This document shows, piece after piece, positions 45,122-55,609 of a stretch of 64,000 bases of DNA. Origin of the DNA: Rhyacophila brunnea. Its lineage: Eukaryota > Arthropoda > Insecta > Trichoptera > Rhyacophilidae. The position numbers and the translations under genes were made by a program. The notes under the pieces are model-generated. The model was not told the origin of the DNA and ran no database searches. It saw nothing but the letters and a program-made list of their open reading frames with translations. Numbering within the stretch: the stretch's first letter is position 1; every line of letters begins with the position of its first letter. The stretch lies in the NCBI GenBank assembly GCA_022495005.1, contig JAGYXB010000440.1, positions 1,736,001-1,800,000 of the forward strand. Reading direction: 5' to 3'.

Positions 45122-45608
45122 GAGCGTACATAAGTGAAACGGCAAATAATTTTCAACTCTATGTGGGGCGTAATTTCGTCCGCGTTGCCAGTCAGAGACC
45201 GACAGTCGACCTGTGAGCACGTCAATTTGTTTTGTGATGGCGTCGGAGAAATATATTCTTAAATCGTGTAAAGATGACTAAAAAACGTTCCGCATGTACT
45301 TGAAAAAGAAAACATGTCAATCAATATACTTTTTCTTCTTCCACGGCGCTACGTCCCGGGGTGGGATTTGGCCTCCTACACAACCGCTCTCCACTCACTC
45401 CGGTCTCTCGCCACACTTCTCCAGTTACCGGGTCTTCCTATATGAATGAATATACTATACTACGAATATAATAATAAACATAACATTAAAAGGACGCATG
45501 TTGAATTTGTATGACGAATTATATTTCGTTCTGCTCGCGTCATTTGCACAATCCGCGCATCGCCTTATCACGATCTTTTTCGACCATGCCTCAGCTGAAG
45601 TATAGCTT
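45122..45608 (+). mobile_element. TTAA-flanked MITE family H, copy 3, with LINE tail inside
   Basis: TTAA at 45118-45121 and 45609-45612. The body follows copies 1 and 2 (AGTGAAACGGCAAATAATTT, TGTAAAGATGACTAAAAAAC, AAAGGACGCATGTTGAATTT, AATCCGCGCATCGCC). A reversed LINE end interrupts it at 45331-45436, next to a repeated AATATACT word. Confidence 0.7.
45331..45436 (-). pseudogene. LINE 3' coding tail inserted in MITE H
   Basis: The minus strand reads GRPGNWRSVARDRSEWRAVV, then a stop, and ends in GGAAGAAGAAAAAG. 'ARDR--WR--v' just before a GAAGAAG tail is typical of RTE/Proto2-like LINE ends. AATATACT lies at both edges (near 45322-45330 and 45451-45460), with neighbouring bases also alike, as a TSD of about 12-14 bp. 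Confidence 0.6.
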
Positions 45609-45702
45609 TTAAAAACTACAAAATGCCAATAAGTAACGCAATTTCGAAACATATTCAGAGAGTATTATAAAAAACCATTAGTTAACTTTCTCGAAATTAG
45701 AT

Positions 45703-45776
45703 AGGACACGTATAGTTTAGTGGTCAACATATTACATGGGCGCGAATCCCGTGGGGCGCAAGGTTGAATCCTAGTG
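45703..45776 (+). other. tRNA-like relic followed by a T run
   Basis: TATAGTTTAGTGGTC fits an A box and GGTTGAATCCT is a near B box. GACAC and GTGTC at the ends could pair as five bases of the acceptor stem, and a T run (45782-45788) follows as a Pol III-type stop. GGCGCGAATCCCGTGGGGCG is unusual between the boxes. The T stem does not pair, so it is probably a pseudogene or SINE head. Confidence 0.45.
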
Positions 45777-45789
45777 TCATATTTTTTTC

Positions 45790-46610
45790 AAATAGATTTT
45801 TTCTAGTGTATGTATACATTTCTCAGTAGTGTTTTCAAATTATGTATGTTCAATAAAAGAATCTTAAATTCATAAATGTTGTGAATTATTCGTCGGATAA
45901 ACAAAATAGTTACCAAACGGCGTCTTGTATTTGCCAAAACTAAAATAAAGAAATAAAATATATTAATCTGAAGAAATTGATTATTATTGCACAATTTTTG
46001 AGACTTCTTTACTTTTGGCTGTATGGATACTATCCGTGGTTTTATTCGATTGACATTCTCTTACATATGTTTACATAATGTTGCCAGTGTAAGAGTTAAA
46101 AATATGTAGGTACATTACCTATGTGGCTACGTATTTTTCCGACATCATCACATCAGTGACATCAGCTGTTTGTTCTTCCAAAATGTAGAACTAGCCTGCC
46201 ATCGGTAATGCCAATTGGGTAGACAATAACTGTGATCAACCAAATCACTCAGAATATTTACATTTTCCACCTGCGTAAGAATGAGTTTAGTTTAGGTGGA
46301 CAATGTTTTATAAATTCTTAAAAAATAATGTACCTACTTTACAATTTTTGTACTTCTATACCTGCTTTTTATTTCACCGCGTATATATTATATATATATT
46401 TTTATTGTTAAATTAAATTTATATATCTATCCACTGTTTTTCTAATGGTGCTTATATTTATTTATTTTTTCAATTGTTAATACTATTTCTTTGTTATTTC
46501 ACGTCATGCTGTGCATGTCTTGAATTTTAAGTTAAATAACGTTATTTAATGTTAAGTTATTACTATATGTAAAAAATAAGTTTTAATTTGAATAAAATTA
46601 TAAATATATA
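45790..46610. other. AT-rich stretch, possible LINE 3' UTR at its end
   Basis: No gene. The last 110 bp (TCACGTCATGCTGTGCATGTC, then TTGAATTTTAAGTTAAATAA) resembles 15530-15600. This stretch may be a LINE-type 3' UTR. Confidence 0.3.
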
Positions 46611-46613
46611 TTA

Positions 46614-46920
46614 ATGACATGGCGTCATCACCGTTATCAACTGGATCGCGCGACCCAGTATATCAGCGCACAGGGAGACGCCGATGCGATATTCACAGCC
46701 GAGGAAGGCTCTCCTGAAATACGGAAACCAATACAAGTCGCTGGCGGGCATGACAACCCTGATTGGGGATCAGCCAATCGGATTACAACCCCCCGTCCCC
46801 CAACCTTGGCCGCTTTCAGTGTCCTTTCACAGAATCCCCGAGGTTCCGAGCACCCGTCCTCCCTGTAGCTTCCACCAAGCACCCTCCGGCCCCAAACGAA
46901 GCCTTGGATTAGGTACTTCG
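46614..46920. other. GC-rich island of unknown nature
   Basis: About 300 bp with clearly higher GC than anything nearby. It is open in three frames (84, 84 and 81 codons) with no stop. One plus frame reads MRYSQPRKALLKYGNQYKSL and then a proline-rich stretch; the minus frame is Gly/Arg/Ser-rich. I do not recognise any of them. It could be a piece of a transposon ORF1, a captured exon or foreign DNA. No convincing splice sites flank it. Confidence 0.4.
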
Positions 46921-47177
46921 ATTCGTTTTATTGAATGAAGTCACGACTACAACACTTTTACACCAGTGACGTGGAAGGGTAGGGGATTAGTGGTAAGCAG
47001 TCATAGACCGTATCAATAGAATCTGTGCATCGAATTGTTATATTTTATCATATACTTATTTCACAATTTTTTCTAAAATAATCTATGAATTACTCGTTAC
47101 CTAGTAAGTTAGTTTCTGTATTAGTTAATTAGTGGTTTAATTTAATTTATTTACATAAATAAATACTGAGGAGGTAC

Positions 47178-48114
47178 CAGTGGCGAAGTGTGACTTTTAG
47201 AAAGAGGTATTCTATGGAGATCAGAGAAAAAGAGCAGACTTGTCAGGTATACTTACGAGAAATAATAACATAATACGATATTAGAATACTACTGATGAAT
47301 AGGTACACTCAATGAAAATGACACGCTAAATTGATGAAATCTCAATAGCTCACTGACAATATTATAAAATTGAGCGTTGAGTTTAAACTATGTATTTTCC
47401 TAAACATTTATACAATTATATCAAAAATCATTAGATAAAATCTATTATTATTTTTCAAAACAACCTAAATATGTTATTATATGTGATTGAATGCAATATA
47501 TTTTTTTTAAATTTCATATTAGTTATTTTGGACAAAGCTGCATTCATAGGAAAAGGCATACATTACGGTAGACGGGGCTGAGGTCATATGAGGTAAAGTT
47601 CATACAAAAAAATCTGCATTCCTCCCACAATAGTTGAAGAGTGATAGCGCTGTGGTATATATTTTTTTAACCTTTGACAGGTGGTTATGCATATTATATT
47701 CATAATACATTTCTACATATATAGCAGACGTCGTTGGCAAATTAAATTATTTTTGTAGAATATAAAATTTATTAGTTATTATTTAAATAAGTAGGTACGT
47801 TAATATACAATTAAAAAATATTTATAGGCTTTAAATAGTTTCAATAATCGCCTATCATTGAGTCTTCGCACTGGGAGGTAATTATATTAGCTTCGATCCT
47901 AGAATTGAATACCTACAACTATATATATTATTATGGTCTTTGATTATTTCTTTTCTAATCAATGCCTCTCCACTTGCCTACGAAACGTAGCATATATTTG
48001 TAGTCGTTTTTCCTCAGTATTGAAGGTCTCATCTTGAATAATAATTATTTTAGTTGAACGATGTGATTTATGGTTTTTATTTTTTTATCATGGGGGGTTT
48101 AAAATCCGCCACTG
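47178..48114. mobile_element. hAT-like relic with CAGTGGCG ends
   Basis: The left end CAGTGGCGAAGTGTGACTTT resembles that of the element at 11946, including the following AGAAAGAGGTA. The right end ...GGGGGGTTTAAAATCCGCCACTG reads inward CAGTGGCGGATTTTAAACCC. Outside octamers (GGAGGTAC and AGTGGTGT) do not match, so the two ends may come from different copies. No transposase frame. Confidence 0.45.
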
Positions 48115-48720
48115 AGTGGTGTTACTGGTGTTGTAATATAAAAATTTCAAAATAGGAATTCGTATAATTATATATAGTCCGAACTTGTTGATGTATTTGT
48201 ATTATAACAAAATTATCTGTATTTTCAATATGATTTTAGTGCACGGGTGTCAAAAGAGGTATAGATTTATAAAACTAATCCTAACGTAAAATGAACAGTG
48301 GTAGGTACACCACTGTGAAAGGATTCTGCCGTCGGCGAGGCTTGATTGAAGAAAAAAGTAATTTCCTTTATATTTATTATTGTGTGTGTGTGTGCTTACG
48401 CGATATATCGGATACTTTATCCAATGCTCGGTATTAGGTTAGTTCTACGGTTCGCGTATCATTATTTCCAAAGCTCACCTACGCCCTTAACTTGTTTACC
48501 TATAATCTACAATTACCTATCTATGTATACTCTATGGGTATTATTCTTTCAATATTCAATACCATTTATTCTTTTTTTGAAAATTTCCGCACTTTTACAA
48601 TAATTGGGATAATTTTCCAATCATTGCTATTTCTTTATCAAATATAATATAATGTTTTTAAATATACATAATTTTAGAAACCTCAGAAACATCCCATTAG
48701 AAAAATATATTATAAAAAAA
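48115..48720. other. No recognised feature
   Basis: AT-rich DNA with a short (TG)n run at 48383-48395. Confidence 0.4.
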
Positions 48721-48726
48721 AAATAT

Positions 48727-48795
48727 TGCAGAGCGGGACTCGAATCCTTATCCATTGGATACCGGCCAACGTGCTTCACCATACCAAATCACTAC
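48727..48795 (-). other. tRNA-like relic
   Basis: On the minus strand TGGTGAAGCACGTTGGCCGG could be a D/anticodon region and GGATTCGAGTCC (48736-48747) is a good B box, followed by CGCTCTGC. Stems are imperfect. Confidence 0.4.
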
Positions 48796-48944
48796 GAAAT
48801 TAACCAATAGCAGGCATTTTCAACTTAGTAGTTAGTATGTGATCTACTTACTATCCTGCATCAAAACTTAATGTAATCTACCACAATCGACCATTTTCAA
48901 ACATCAACTAGAACAAAAGGACCTATTTTGTAGATCGTTACCCT

Positions 48945-49027
48945 ACTTTTTTAACCTAAGTGATATTTAGGGAGGGCCGCCAAATATTCTAGCGTGGGGT
49001 CCACTTCAGGATGTGAGGGCCATGGTT
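48945..49027 (-). mobile_element. Family C terminal fragment, copy 5
   Basis: TTTTTAACCTAAG, then AGGGAGGGCCGCCAAATATTC, TAGCGTGGGGTCCACTTCAG and GATGTGAGGGCCATGG match the right (minus-orientation) ends of copies 3 and 4. The rest of the element is missing. Confidence 0.6.
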
Positions 49028-49034
49028 ACGTATC

Positions 49035-49570
49035 TCAAACAGTGGAATGGTGCATTCCAGTCCCACGCAATGAATGTTTCGAAAAGCCGCAAAAATATTA
49101 TATAATATCCTACCTGCGATAAAATACTTTTGATATGTTATAACTTTACGAATGAAAATTTACTATTAATGGCCCCACCAAATTATTAATTGTCACACTA
49201 AGAATCTCAGGTTAGCCAACATACCGTATAGTTTTTTATCCACGAAAAATCTAATAAAAGAATTTTAGATGCTTTTGATTTTTTGCACAAAATCCGAGAA
49301 TTAAGAAAATGTCAACTGGCTTTTTTTGTGTTTGCTTGTTAATTATAGGAGTCGTTATGTTGATTTATATTTCTAATACCGTGAGACCGAAATCGATGTT
49401 AGTAATAATTTAAACCAAAGTCATACAACGGTCATTTATTTATACTTATGTCAATATTGAAAATATGTCAACAATATACAGTTAGTTATTAGCTGTTAAA
49501 TTAATTTAAATATGAATACGCACAATAATTAATAATTTATAACGTAATTAATTAATTATAAGTAAGTTAA
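49035..49570. other. No recognised feature
   Basis: AT-rich DNA; AATTAATTAATTATAAG-type low complexity near the right end. Confidence 0.4.
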
Positions 49571-49573
49571 TTA

Positions 49574-49687
49574 TTAACACAATGCTTACGGGCCCTTTTA
49601 ATTAATTTTGTAATTAACGTGTTAATTTGCATTTGAAAAGTAATTAGCAAATACACAATTTTGTGCGGCCCGTAAGCTATGGGTTAA
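49574..49687. mobile_element. 114-bp MITE, TTAA-flanked (piggyBac-like)
   Basis: The left end is TTAACACAATGCTTACGGGC and the right end reads inward TTAACCCATAGCTTACGGGC, with ACGGGCC continuing. TTAA at both ends (49574-49577, 49684-49687) with CCC-like starts suits a piggyBac-type MITE. The middle is AT-rich. It would fold into a hairpin. Confidence 0.65.
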
Positions 49688-49689
49688 TA

Positions 49690-49905
49690 GTTTATTAATA
49701 ACCTCAACAATACGATTGGTCAAATAATCGCAGTCAGACATTCATATACTTACTTGAAATAAATAAACGGCTATCCATAATAATATTGTTAGAATATAAT
49801 ATATATACGATGGATTCTGTCGAACGGAAAAACTGGGTAGCCCTCAGAATCGTCGGCATGCTGGAGTGACCTTGTGAAGAACCTTATTGCCAGCAGCTTT
49901 CACTG
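49690..49905. other. No recognised feature
   Basis: Short anonymous stretch before family A copy 7. Confidence 0.4.
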
Positions 49906-49910
49906 CCCTG

Positions 49911-50491
49911 CAATGGCGAAGGGTGGAGGTATGTTGTTAGGATCCAACATGAATAGTGCATACTAAACATTGTCAGTCAAACGTATTTGTTTTCATTGTG
50001 TGGATAATGTTTGTTAGATTTTAATGTTCAATTAAACCTTGCCTAATTCAAGCCATAGTGGATAGTAGTAAATAAATATTCGTTTATCTATAAAATATCT
50101 AAAAGTATGCCATTAAACCATACATTATTTTAAATATTTTATAGATTAAATAATATTTTTTATCGATTATGGGTTGGCGGGGCAAGGTTTAATGAATTAA
50201 AAAAAAAACTATCCAACACCATAATAATATGTAGGTATTCTTAATTCAATGAAAACCAATAAGTAATATTACTAAAAAAAGTGTGCACGATTTTGTCGGA
50301 TCGCCCATTGCATACCTAAAGTATTAGGTATGGTTCGGTTTAGGCAGGGTTTTATCTAACTTTAAAAACTAACAAGCACCATCTGCAAATTGTATTCTTA
50401 GTTAAATGAAAACAAATGATTAAGACTGACAAAATTTAGTGTGCACTATTTATGTCGGATCTCAACAGCCTACCTCCACCCCTCGCCACTG
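49911..50491. mobile_element. hAT-type MITE family A, copy 7 (complete)
   Basis: Ends are CAATGGCGAAGGGTGGAGG and CTCCACCCCTCGCCACTG. Octamers CTGCCCTG (49903-49910) and CTGCCCAG (50492-50499) match at 7 of 8. 581 bp, uninterrupted. Internal marks are AGTCAAACGTATTTGTTTTC, AATTAAACCTTGCCTAATTC, GTGTGCACGATTTTGTCGGA and TATTTATGTCGGATCTCAAC. This is the best full-length reference for family A in the window. Confidence 0.85.
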
Positions 50492-50499
50492 CTGCCCAG

Positions 50500-51205
50500 A
50501 AAGAAGCAGATGACCATTTCGATCACTCAAAATATCGTCGCATTTCAGAGGGATCATGATCCTCAACCTAGAAGAAGAAAAATATTATTATAAGTACCAT
50601 AAAAATGTGTAGGTAGATACTAGTACGAAATTTCAAATTATATAAATAAAGCTTTGGTTGTTTCATCGTTTTTCAGTGGTACCAATATCCGAATAAAAAA
50701 TATACTCTAATGAATTTAGTTATTTTTTCAGAAAACGAAAAAATAATCTCTCCCAATTTATGGCAACATTTTTACGAGGCAATTTTTTGTCGACGGATTA
50801 AAGTGTCACAGGATAAACAAGACAAAACAATAAAACTCATCTATTCTGAATCATCAGGCTTAGTGTCAAGTCTGTGGATAGATTAATCCTTAGTGAATAA
50901 AATGAATTAACCGGTGTCTCATAATGTCGCATTTCCCTTTGTTAGCCTTTTCAATATAAAGTGTTGCTAATCACCAGAAACTACTGTACATTGTTCGCAC
51001 AATGTCCGCACTGACTCTATTGTTGAGATAAAATACACAACAGTCCAACGTCTCTCAAACTCTACTGCACGTCCGACTGGAAGAACACGAGACACAAAAA
51101 CTCTTATAAATAGACCAATGAATGCAGAACTATTCCAACTCACATTTTAAATATATCAGAAGGTAGTTCTTTTATGTACCTATTTGTATAGATAAATATA
51201 TTATA
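50500..51205. other. No recognised feature
   Basis: AT-rich DNA without supported genes or repeats. Confidence 0.4.
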
Positions 51206-51224
51206 CAATATACATCATATTTTA

Positions 51225-51774
51225 TGCAATGAAGCATGCACGATGAAATTGTTCGAAGAACAAAGCTGGGGTGGAGTGCTTTCGGACGTCTGAATAGTAT
51301 CTTCAAGAGTGACCTACCATTATGTCTTATGCGTTAGTGTTCAACCAATGTGTGCTACCCGTGCTAACGCATGGATGCGAGACGGGGACCCTCAACACGA
51401 GAGATGTTGAGAGTCGCACAGCGAGGCATGGAGAGGTGTATGTTGGGCATCACGCGAAAGGACCGTAAGAGAAACGAGTGGGTTCGGAAGCAGACAGGAG
51501 TACGCGATGTCATAGACGTTGCCAAACAGCTGAAATGGAGATGGGCGGGGCATATTGCTCGCCGAAAGGACGGCCGCTGGACAAATGCCGTCATCCAGTG
51601 GTACCCAAGGGGCACGAAACGGCCTCAGGGTCGCCCTAAGAGCCGTTGGATTGACGAACTGGTAAAGTTCGGCGGAAATACGTGGCAGCGAAAGACACGG
51701 GACCGAGAAAGTTGGAAGAAGCTTGGGGAGGCCTTCATCCAGCAGTGGATTGATTCCGGCTGATGATGATGATG
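51225..51774 (+). mobile_element. 5'-truncated RTE LINE, 15-bp TSD, (TGA)n tail
   Basis: The 15-mer ATACATCATATTTTA occurs at 51210-51224 and 51775-51789. The insert ends with GGCTGATGATGATGATGAT, the short-repeat tail typical of RTE elements. Only the last 550 bp are present. Other RTE-like tails occur at 40476-40636 (same family, reversed). Confidence 0.85.
51240..51763 (+). pseudogene. RTE reverse transcriptase C-terminus, two frameshifts
   Basis: The end of an RTE polyprotein of the type common in insects. The first frame gives EIVRRTKLGWSAFGRLNSIF, a second VFNQCVLPVLTHGCETGTLN, and the third, from about 51405, MLRVAQRGMERCMLGITRKD, WRWAGHIARRKDGRW, RGTKRPQGRPKSRWIDEL and a final WKKLGEAFIQQWIDSG. 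Frameshifts lie near 51335 and 51400. The conserved 'W-GH-aRR-DgRW' and 'GRP--RW-Dd' blocks make the family clear. The catalytic part of the enzyme was never copied here. Confidence 0.85.
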
Positions 51775-51984
51775 ATACATCATATTTTAGTAGGACTAGT
51801 AATGAAAATAATTATTCATAAATGTGTATCTATAAATAATAAGAAACTTAAATAGGTAATTCAAAAAACACTCCTGTAAAATATTTCAAATGTGAGTTAC
51901 AACAGTTCTGCATTCAGCTGTATTCAGAAGAACAATGATTGTTCTTCCCGAATAGCATTAAAATTAAACGTCAGGAATTAAGAT

Positions 51985-52085
51985 CATATTCTTCTTCTAC
52001 GATGGCTATATAGACCGAATCGACCCCTGGCCTCCTCCTCTATCCTATTCCTGACATTTGATCCTCCACCACTCTCATCCAGTTA
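51985..52085 (-). pseudogene. Possible LINE 3' coding tail
   Basis: The minus strand reads GDNWMRVVEDQMSGIG, a stop, then RRRPGVDSV and an ATCGTAGAAGAAGAA end. The shape (W---v-D, then GAAGAAGAA) is like the tail at 45331-45436. The residues are less well conserved. Confidence 0.35.
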
Positions 52086-52307
52086 TCCCCACACTAATAG
52101 CTACCTGATGACTCTCCATATATAGCTCGGTATTCTCACGAGTCTCTTCCCTACAGAGAATCCACCAAGCATCTTCTTTGGAATGCATGGGTCCAGTGAC
52201 GTCTCGTCGGGGTAGGCAGGCCATGCGTTGCTTAGGGGCGGCATATTATAAAGGGCGACAAATAAAAGAATGAATACGAATACAAATATTTCAACTTTTG
52301 AGAGCAG

Positions 52308-52612
52308 TGGGTCTATTCTATACTTATCGAACACTAAATTGATAAATAGTATCAAACTTAGGGTAGGTTTGTATCAAAATATTAGCACTTATTGTAACAA
52401 TTACACGAAGCCGGTTTTATTGTTGCAATAAGTGCGATATTTTAACAGCAGCAAGATAGGTGCTGTTAAAATATAGCACTTATTGCAACAATAAAAACCG
52501 GCTTCGTGTAATTGTTACAATAAGTGCTAATATTTTGATACAAACCTACCCTAAGTGTGATAATATTTTTCACTTTATCACTTTAGCGGTCGATAAGCAT
52601 AGAATAGACCCA
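52308..52612. mobile_element. 305-bp fold-back element
   Basis: Nearly perfect inverted repeat. The outer words TGGGTCTATTCTAT / ATAGAATAGACCCA and the inner TAGGGTAGGTTTGTATCAAA, AATTACACGAAGCCGG, AACAGCAGC are mirrored around about 10 bp near 52455. The outer 40-60 bp have diverged in length, while the inner 100 bp are almost identical. CAG stands at both edges (52305-52307, 52613-52615), a possible 3-bp TSD. No coding sequence. Superfamily not assigned. Confidence 0.75.
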
Positions 52613-52630
52613 CAGTAGTGGTTTGGGGGG

Positions 52631-54795
52631 ACATGCTCGTCGTAGGTCAAAATTGAGTTTTTATTGTATTTTCAAACCATGATCCTGGACACTCCTTAAA
52701 CGTTGTAGATAATATATTTATATAATTTTGAAGCCTTATTATCCTTTATAGTTATTTTAAGCATTTGATGACTGCATAAAGTATTTTTGTTGCATAAAAT
52801 AGTATTCTTTTAAACCTCTCCCTCTAATGTTTCAGAATATAGTCATATTTCGGTACATAACTGTGCAGTGATGTTAAGATTTTTTACATTTATTAATTTT
52901 TAAACGCATTTATAAAACCATTAGTATAATTTATGATGAATTTTTTGTAAAATATAAAACGATTGATATCTCTGTGATCCAAGAATTTGACAAGAATTAT
53001 GTTTATTATTCAAAAATCGACAAATTAACACATTTAAAGATAATTCTAAAGATACTCATTATAAGCTAAGTCATTGACCATTTAAGTGTGACAAACATTC
53101 TACGAATAATGATTGCTTTATAATAATTATTGACTAAGAATAAGGTAGTGTTTTTTTGAAATACGCCATTTCTTTTGGCATTCCCGGTTAAGCTACAACA
53201 TACGGCCGTAGCCATAAATTGACAAACTATAATTGAAGTAGGGAGTAAAATGTTACGCGCGCGTGTTTGAACATGTACCTAACCGATTTTTTTTATTTTT
53301 TTTTTAAACGGTACATGTTCAAACACGCGCGTCAACATCATTTTACTCCCTACTTCAATTATAGTTTGTCAATTTATGGCTACGGCCGTATGTTGTAGCT
53401 TAACCACTGGGGAATGATAAAAGAAATGGCGTATTTCAAAAAAACACTACCTTATTCTTAGGTCAATAATTATTATAAAGCAATCATTATTCATAAGATG
53501 TTTATCACACTTGAATAGTCAAAGACATAGCTTATAATAAGTATCTTTAGAATCATCTTCAAATGTGTTAATCTTGCCGATTTTTTGAATAATAAAATGC
53601 CTAATTCTTGTCAAATTTGGGATCACAGAGATTATCAATATAATTTTTTATCGTGAATATTTTACAAAAATTATCTCGTAATAAATTATACTAATGGTTT
53701 TATAAATGCGTTTAAAAATTAATAAATGTAAAAAATCTTAACCCACTGCACAGTTAGGGAATCCAATCCCGAGCCAAAATTCTGATCCCGGATTTCGGGA
53801 TTACAATTTGACAATCCCGGGATCCCGGGACTGGTCCCGGGATTGGCATTTTTTCCATTGTTTATATAAAATTTTTATATTTACAAATAACATTGATAAA
53901 ATCGGTCAAAAATAAATCTAGTATAATTTATACTATTTAACACATTTATTGTTAATATTGTATACGTTCAATCTTGAAAATACACAAGATTAACGGGGTG
54001 AATAATATTGTAATATAAATAGTAATGTGAATGTAATAGGAGATTGCTGTTTCTGATAGTAAAGACTTAATGAATGGATTAGCGAGATTTAAAATAGTAT
54101 AGCAAATAATCATGGCGTACTTATGGCCTTTCCGCTTCATAAATCTAATTAGTCAGCCAAATCTGAAACTGCCGTAAAACGTATGATGTCAAACGAATAC
54201 GTAAGTCGGCTCTCACATCTAAACTCGCCCGTCTGCAAGGTGTCGAATATCATGGTGGAATAACTTTGTTAATAGTGCGAAGCATTGTTTTTTCCAATCT
54301 TTCAATTTTTAATAATTTATGTGAAAAAATAAAATCAATCGGCTACCTACACATGGGTATAAATCAAACTTCATTCAAACTCAGTTTATTTCTAATGTAG
54401 TTATTTTTTATTAAAAGTATTTTTTCTGTTATATTTTCCCTTTTATTTTATTTTCCATAAAAATTGATAAAAAAAATCAATCCCGAAATTCCGGGATTAT
54501 GTTTATCAATCCTGGGATTCATAGGTATCGAAAATAGCTCGGGATCCCGGGATCCCTAAGCACAGTTATGTACCGAAATATGACTATATTCTGAAACAAT
54601 AGAGCGAGAGGTTTAAAAGAATACTATTTTATGTAACAAAAATACTTTATGCAGTCATCAAATGTTTAAAATAAATATGAAGGATAATAAGGCTTCAAAA
54701 TTATATAAATAGATTATCTACAACGTTTAAGGAGTGTCCAGGATCATGGTTTGAAAATACAATAAAAACTCAATTTTGAACTACGACGAGCATGT
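52631..54795. repeat. Large palindrome, arms ~650-675 bp, 30-bp loop
   Basis: The left arm 52631-53279 (ACATGCTCGTCGTA...GAACATGTACC) is mirrored by 53310-54795 (GGTACATGTTCAAAC...TACGACGAGCATGT) around a T-rich loop 53280-53309. The right arm is interrupted by a hAT (53756-54559). Arms differ by scattered substitutions and small indels, so they have aged separately. No coding sequence. It could be a fold-back transposon of unknown class, an inverted duplication or, less likely given the divergence, an assembly artefact. Confidence 0.85.
53756..54559. mobile_element. hAT-type element with AGGGA...TCCCTAA ends, 8-bp TSD
   Basis: The octamer GCACAGTT occurs at 53748-53755 and 54560-54567, and the left arm of the palindrome gives the empty site (one GCACAGTTATG). 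The ends are strings of ATCCCGGGAT-type words: AATCCAATCCCGAGCC, GATCCCGGGATTGGC on the left; TCGGGATCCCGGGATCCCTA on the right. 804 bp. A 62-codon minus frame (53952-54140) has no recognised motif. Near 54208 it contains CTCACATCTAAACTCGCCCG, which recurs reversed at 29276-29303. Confidence 0.85.
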
Positions 54796-54914
54796 GGGCC
54801 GTTATACAGTCGATGCAGTCGATTCGTTAGAAAGTGCTGGCAACTTAGTTTAAAAAATAATTTGCCACCCCTATGCCACGCATGACCTGCCTATCATCAC
54901 CGGACGTCACTAAT

Positions 54915-55525
54915 TCTTGTTTCAATGTTAGTAAACAACTGCAAATCGCTTTTGCCGTACCCATGGTGCCACCGTAAAATTATTACGGTTAAGTAGTGTT
55001 AAGTACTGTCCTACCACAACATCTCGGCGATAACAGGAAGTCGCTGGAGTTGCGAGCAGAAGATTTCTCAGTGTTGTCATTTTTTGAGAAAATAAATTCG
55101 GCGAAATTAGGTTTTTAATTTACTAATACTATATATAATATACATTAATATCAATTACCTATTGTATTCCCAGTGATTATCTTAGAAGTCTAATTATTAT
55201 TCGATAATTAGCTCATTCAGTGCTAACACCGCGACTGGCGCGTTTGGAGTCGTTGGCCATTAGATATAATTAAGGTGTTATTTAAATGTGGTAATTAAAA
55301 GGTTAGCAGTGATTGTGCTACAATAGAAAAATAAATTCAAATACTATCACCTCAAATAGTTAGGTGAATTAATACTGTATTAATACGGTAATTATTGAGT
55401 TTTGAAGTAAATAAATCATTAAACCCACATTATTAACTGATAATATTGCTGCAGGTATTTATTTATTAATTAAATAATTAGGAGAACATAAATTATGACT
55501 AAATAAGTAGAATTGAAAAGTATAC
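54915..55525. other. No recognised feature
   Basis: AT-rich DNA without supported genes. Confidence 0.4.
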
Positions 55526-55529
55526 GTCA

Positions 55530-55605
55530 TGTTAAATACAACTTTAACGCGTAGACGATAGGTTCTTGTTCGAGTCTTGGGGTATTATCTTTTCCCGATT
55601 TTTAT
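55530..55605 (+). other. Weak tRNA-like relic
   Basis: TTAACGCGTAGACGATAGGT, then TTGTTCGAGTCTTGGGG: the latter is one or two changes from a B box. No convincing stems. Confidence 0.25.
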
Positions 55606-55609
55606 CATA

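Larger units (their letters stand above)
52194..54912. mobile_element. Family E shell, copy 3, filled with palindromes
   Basis: The left end is CAGTGACGTCTCGTCGGGGT with AGGCAGGCCATGCGTTGCTT; the right end reads inward TAGTGACGTCCGGTGATGAT with AGGCAGGTCATGCGTGGCAT. About 55 bp are mirrored, longer than in copies 1 and 2. Outer octamers (CATGGGTC, ATTCTTGT) do not match. The interior is occupied by a 305-bp fold-back and a large palindrome rather than by E sequence, so the element may be a different long-TIR relative of E or a nested composite. Confidence 0.55.
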
